Shown: one piece after another, positions 6,497-8,219 of the stretch
How positions within the stretch are numbered: position 1 is the stretch's first letter
Layout: each line of letters opens with the position of its first letter
Source: an uncultured Leucobacter sp.
GTDB lineage: Bacteria > Actinomycetota > Actinomycetes > Actinomycetales > Microbacteriaceae
DNA length: 8,219 bases
Direction of reading: 5' to 3'
Assembly (NCBI GenBank): GCA_945952575.1
Contig: CAMFIY010000115.1
Coordinates: 1 to 8,219, forward strand
Position numbers and translations under genes: made by a program
The notes under the pieces: generated by a model
The model's input: only the letters and a program-made list of their open reading frames with translations
Database searches by the model: none
What the model was told of the DNA's origin: nothing

Positions 6497-7675
6497 ATGA
6501 CTCAGACAGCAGCGCTCGCGCTCGACATGGTCGATCCCGAGCCCATCCGCTTCCTCGACGAGGACGGCACCTACGCGCCCTCCGCCACCGCGGCCGAATA
6601 CGCGGGGGAGCTCGAGCAGATCGGCGAACCCGAACTGCGCGAGTGGTACCGCGACATGGTCGCCACCCGCGCCTTCGACACCGAGTGCACCCACCTGCAG
6701 CGGCAGGGGCAACTCGCTCTCTGGGTGCCGAGCGTCGGCCAGGAGGGCTGCCAGGTCGGCCTGGCCCGCTCGCTCGAGCCGCAGGACCACGTCTTCCCCG
6801 CCTATCGCGAGCACCTCGTGGCCCGGGTCCGCGGCGTCAGCTTCCTCCAGGTCGCGAAGCAGTTCCGCGGCCTCACGCACGGCGGCTGGGACGTGACGGA
6901 TCCCGCGCACGGCAACTTCCACCTCTACACGCTCGTGCTCGGTGCGCAGACGCAGCACGCGACCGGGGTCGCGCTCAGCCAGGTGCTCGACGCCAAGCGG
7001 CGCCTGGGCGACACCGCGATGGACGCGGGGGAGCCGGCGGTCGAGACCGGCGAGGCCACGATGGTCTTCTACGGCGACGGCACGAGCAGTCAGGGCGATG
7101 CGAACGAATCGATGATCTTCGCCGCGAGCTACCAGACGCCCGAGGTCTTCGTCGTGCAGAACAATCGCTGGGCCATCTCGGTGCCCGTCGAGCGGCAGAG
7201 CCGCACCCCTCTCTACCGCCGCGCCCTCGGCTTCGGCATGCGCAGCGTGCAGATCGACGGGAACGACCCGCTCGCCGCCTACGCGGTCGGCCGCCGGTTC
7301 CTGCGCGAGGCGCGCACCGGGGGCGGCCCGGGCTACATCGAAGCGCTGACCTATCGCATCGGCGCGCACACGACGAGCGACGACCCGACCCGCTACCGCG
7401 AGAGCGAGGAGCTCGCCCGGTGGCAGCGGCGCGACCCGATCGCGCGGCTCGAGGCCTACCTCCGCTCCATGGGCGTCGGAGACGACTTCTTCGAGGAGGT
7501 ACGGGCCACCTCCGACGCCGAGGCGAAGCGGGTGCGGGATCAGATCCTGACCGCCCCCGAACCCGACGCCGACTCGATGTTCGCCCACGTCTACTCCGAG
7601 CCGCATCCGCGGATCGAGGAGCAGCGCGCCTGGCTGGACCGCTACGAGTCGTCCTTCGAGGAGGGTGCGGCATGA
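6497..7675 (+). CDS. bkdA: Branched-chain 2-oxoacid (or pyruvate) dehydrogenase E1 component, alpha subunit
   Basis: This is the thiamine-diphosphate-binding alpha subunit of a 2-oxoacid dehydrogenase E1, 392 residues. With the beta subunit it decarboxylates a 2-oxoacid and passes the acyl group to lipoyl-E2. The cofactor motif runs from G193-D-G to N222-N223 (GDGTSSQGDANES ... QNNRWAISVPV). The loop R287-IGAHTTSDDPTRY-300 matches the branched-chain enzyme family. The N-terminal part (LQRQGQLALWVPSVGQEGCQVG, about 67-88) closely resembles the mycobacterial BkdA (formerly PdhA) as I recall it. Relative to that protein there is an insertion of about 15 residues near 168-186, just before the cofactor motif. 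The ATG follows a probable leaderless promoter with no ribosome binding site. The stop overlaps the beta-subunit start by 4 bases. Such proteins are often annotated pdhA; substrate preference (branched-chain versus pyruvate) cannot be settled here. Confidence 0.93.
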   Translation: MTQTAALALDMVDPEPIRFLDEDGTYAPSATAAEYAGELEQIGEPELREWYRDMVATRAFDTECTHLQRQGQLALWVPSVGQEGCQVGLARSLEPQDHVFPAYREHLVARVRGVSFLQVAKQFRGLTHGGWDVTDPAHGNFHLYTLVLGAQTQHATGVALSQVLDAKRRLGDTAMDAGEPAVETGEATMVFYGDGTSSQGDANESMIFAASYQTPEVFVVQNNRWAISVPVERQSRTPLYRRALGFGMRSVQIDGNDPLAAYAVGRRFLREARTGGGPGYIEALTYRIGAHTTSDDPTRYRESEELARWQRRDPIARLEAYLRSMGVGDDFFEEVRATSDAEAKRVRDQILTAPEPDADSMFAHVYSEPHPRIEEQRAWLDRYESSFEEGAA

Positions 7676-8219
7676 GCGTCGAGATCCTGACTCAGCGGGG
7701 CACCCTCCCGATCGCGAAGGCCATCAACGAGGGGCTGCGCTCGGCCATGACGGCCGACGATCGCGTGCTGCTGATGGGCGAGGACATCGGCCCGCTCGGC
7801 GGCGTCTTCCGCGTCACCGACGGGCTGCAGCGAGACTTCGGGTCGGCCCGCGTGCTCGACACCCCGCTCGCCGAGGCCGGCATCGTCGGCACCGCGATCG
7901 GTCTCGCCATGCGCGGATACCGGCCCGTGATCGAGATCCAGTTCGACGGCTTCATCTTCCCGGCGATGAACCAGATCATCACGCAGCTGGCCAAGCTGAC
8001 GAGCCGGCACGACGGCGCGATCAGCCTGCCGATCGTGATCCGCGTGCCCTACGGCGGGCACATCGGCGCGGTCGAGCATCACCAGGAGAGCCCGGAGGCC
8101 TACTTCGCGCACACGCCGGGGCTTCGAGTCGTCTCGCCGTCGAACGCGCACGACGCCTACTGGATGATCCAGCAGGCCATCGCCTCGCCCGACCCGGTGC
8201 TCTGGTTCGAGCCGAAGGC
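7672..8219 (+). CDS. bkdB: Branched-chain 2-oxoacid (or pyruvate) dehydrogenase E1 component, beta subunit (5' part)
   Basis: These are the first 182 codons of the beta subunit that pairs with the preceding alpha subunit; the gene runs off the window, and family members are usually about 325-350 residues. The N-terminus (LPIAKAINEGLRSAM) leads into MGEDIGPLGGVFRVTDGL at 35-52, DTPLAEAGIVGTAIGLAMRG at 63-82, FDGFIFPAMNQI at 91-102 and RVPYGGHIGAVEHHQESPEAYFAHTPGL at 124-151. These are all signatures of E1 beta, including the histidine pair H136-H137. The start at ATG 7672 overlaps the alpha stop as ATGA, with GAGGAGGG at 7658-7665, 6 bases upstream, so translation of the two subunits is coupled. 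An E2 gene would be expected next, outside the window. Confidence 0.95.
   Translation, partial: MSVEILTQRGTLPIAKAINEGLRSAMTADDRVLLMGEDIGPLGGVFRVTDGLQRDFGSARVLDTPLAEAGIVGTAIGLAMRGYRPVIEIQFDGFIFPAMNQIITQLAKLTSRHDGAISLPIVIRVPYGGHIGAVEHHQESPEAYFAHTPGLRVVSPSNAHDAYWMIQQAIASPDPVLWFEPK

Noticed and set aside
1..8219. CRISPR arrays, tRNA or rRNA genes, insertion sequences, attachment sites
   Set aside because: No direct repeat arrays, cloverleaf-like segments, transposase-like proteins or terminal inverted repeats were seen on either strand.

Overview
The window is GC-rich (roughly 70% by eye) and tightly packed, with GC-ending codons, short or overlapping gene junctions and strong GGAGG-type ribosome binding sites. 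It also has one probable leaderless promoter. Together with an E1 alpha protein that closely resembles the mycobacterial branched-chain 2-oxoacid dehydrogenase subunit, this points to a high-GC actinobacterium. A Microbacteriaceae-like host is my guess; no rRNA or other marker is present to prove it.

Layout. (1) Bases 1-735, minus strand: a TetR-family repressor whose 3' end lies outside the window. (2) Bases 736-855: a divergent control region with a strikingly AT-rich core carrying three back-to-back palindromes, the probable operator and promoter. (3) Bases 856-4862, plus strand: a complete ABC importer of the spermidine/putrescine (PotABCD-like) class, in the order lipoprotein binding protein, two permeases, ATPase. 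A GC-rich hairpin separates the binding protein from the permeases, and the remaining junctions overlap. (4) Bases 4817-6418: a small single-domain cupin whose start lies inside the ATPase gene, then a bacterial class II histone-deacetylase-fold amidohydrolase (acetylpolyamine amidohydrolase-like). A GC-rich hairpin follows at 6444-6471. (5) Bases 6497-8219: E1 alpha and the first 182 codons of E1 beta of a branched-chain 2-oxoacid (or pyruvate) dehydrogenase, apparently with its own leaderless promoter.

How the genes may work together. The importer, cupin and deacetylase appear to form one transcription unit under the divergent TetR regulator. The simplest reading is a regulated uptake-and-deacylation module: an N-acylated amine, possibly an acetylated polyamine, is imported, and the zinc amidohydrolase removes the acyl group in the cytoplasm. 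The cupin has an unknown role. The ligand is inferred from family membership only. The E1 genes look like a neighbouring, separately transcribed unit rather than part of the module. No mobile elements, CRISPR arrays, tRNA or rRNA genes were seen, and no stretch over 300 bases lacks a gene.
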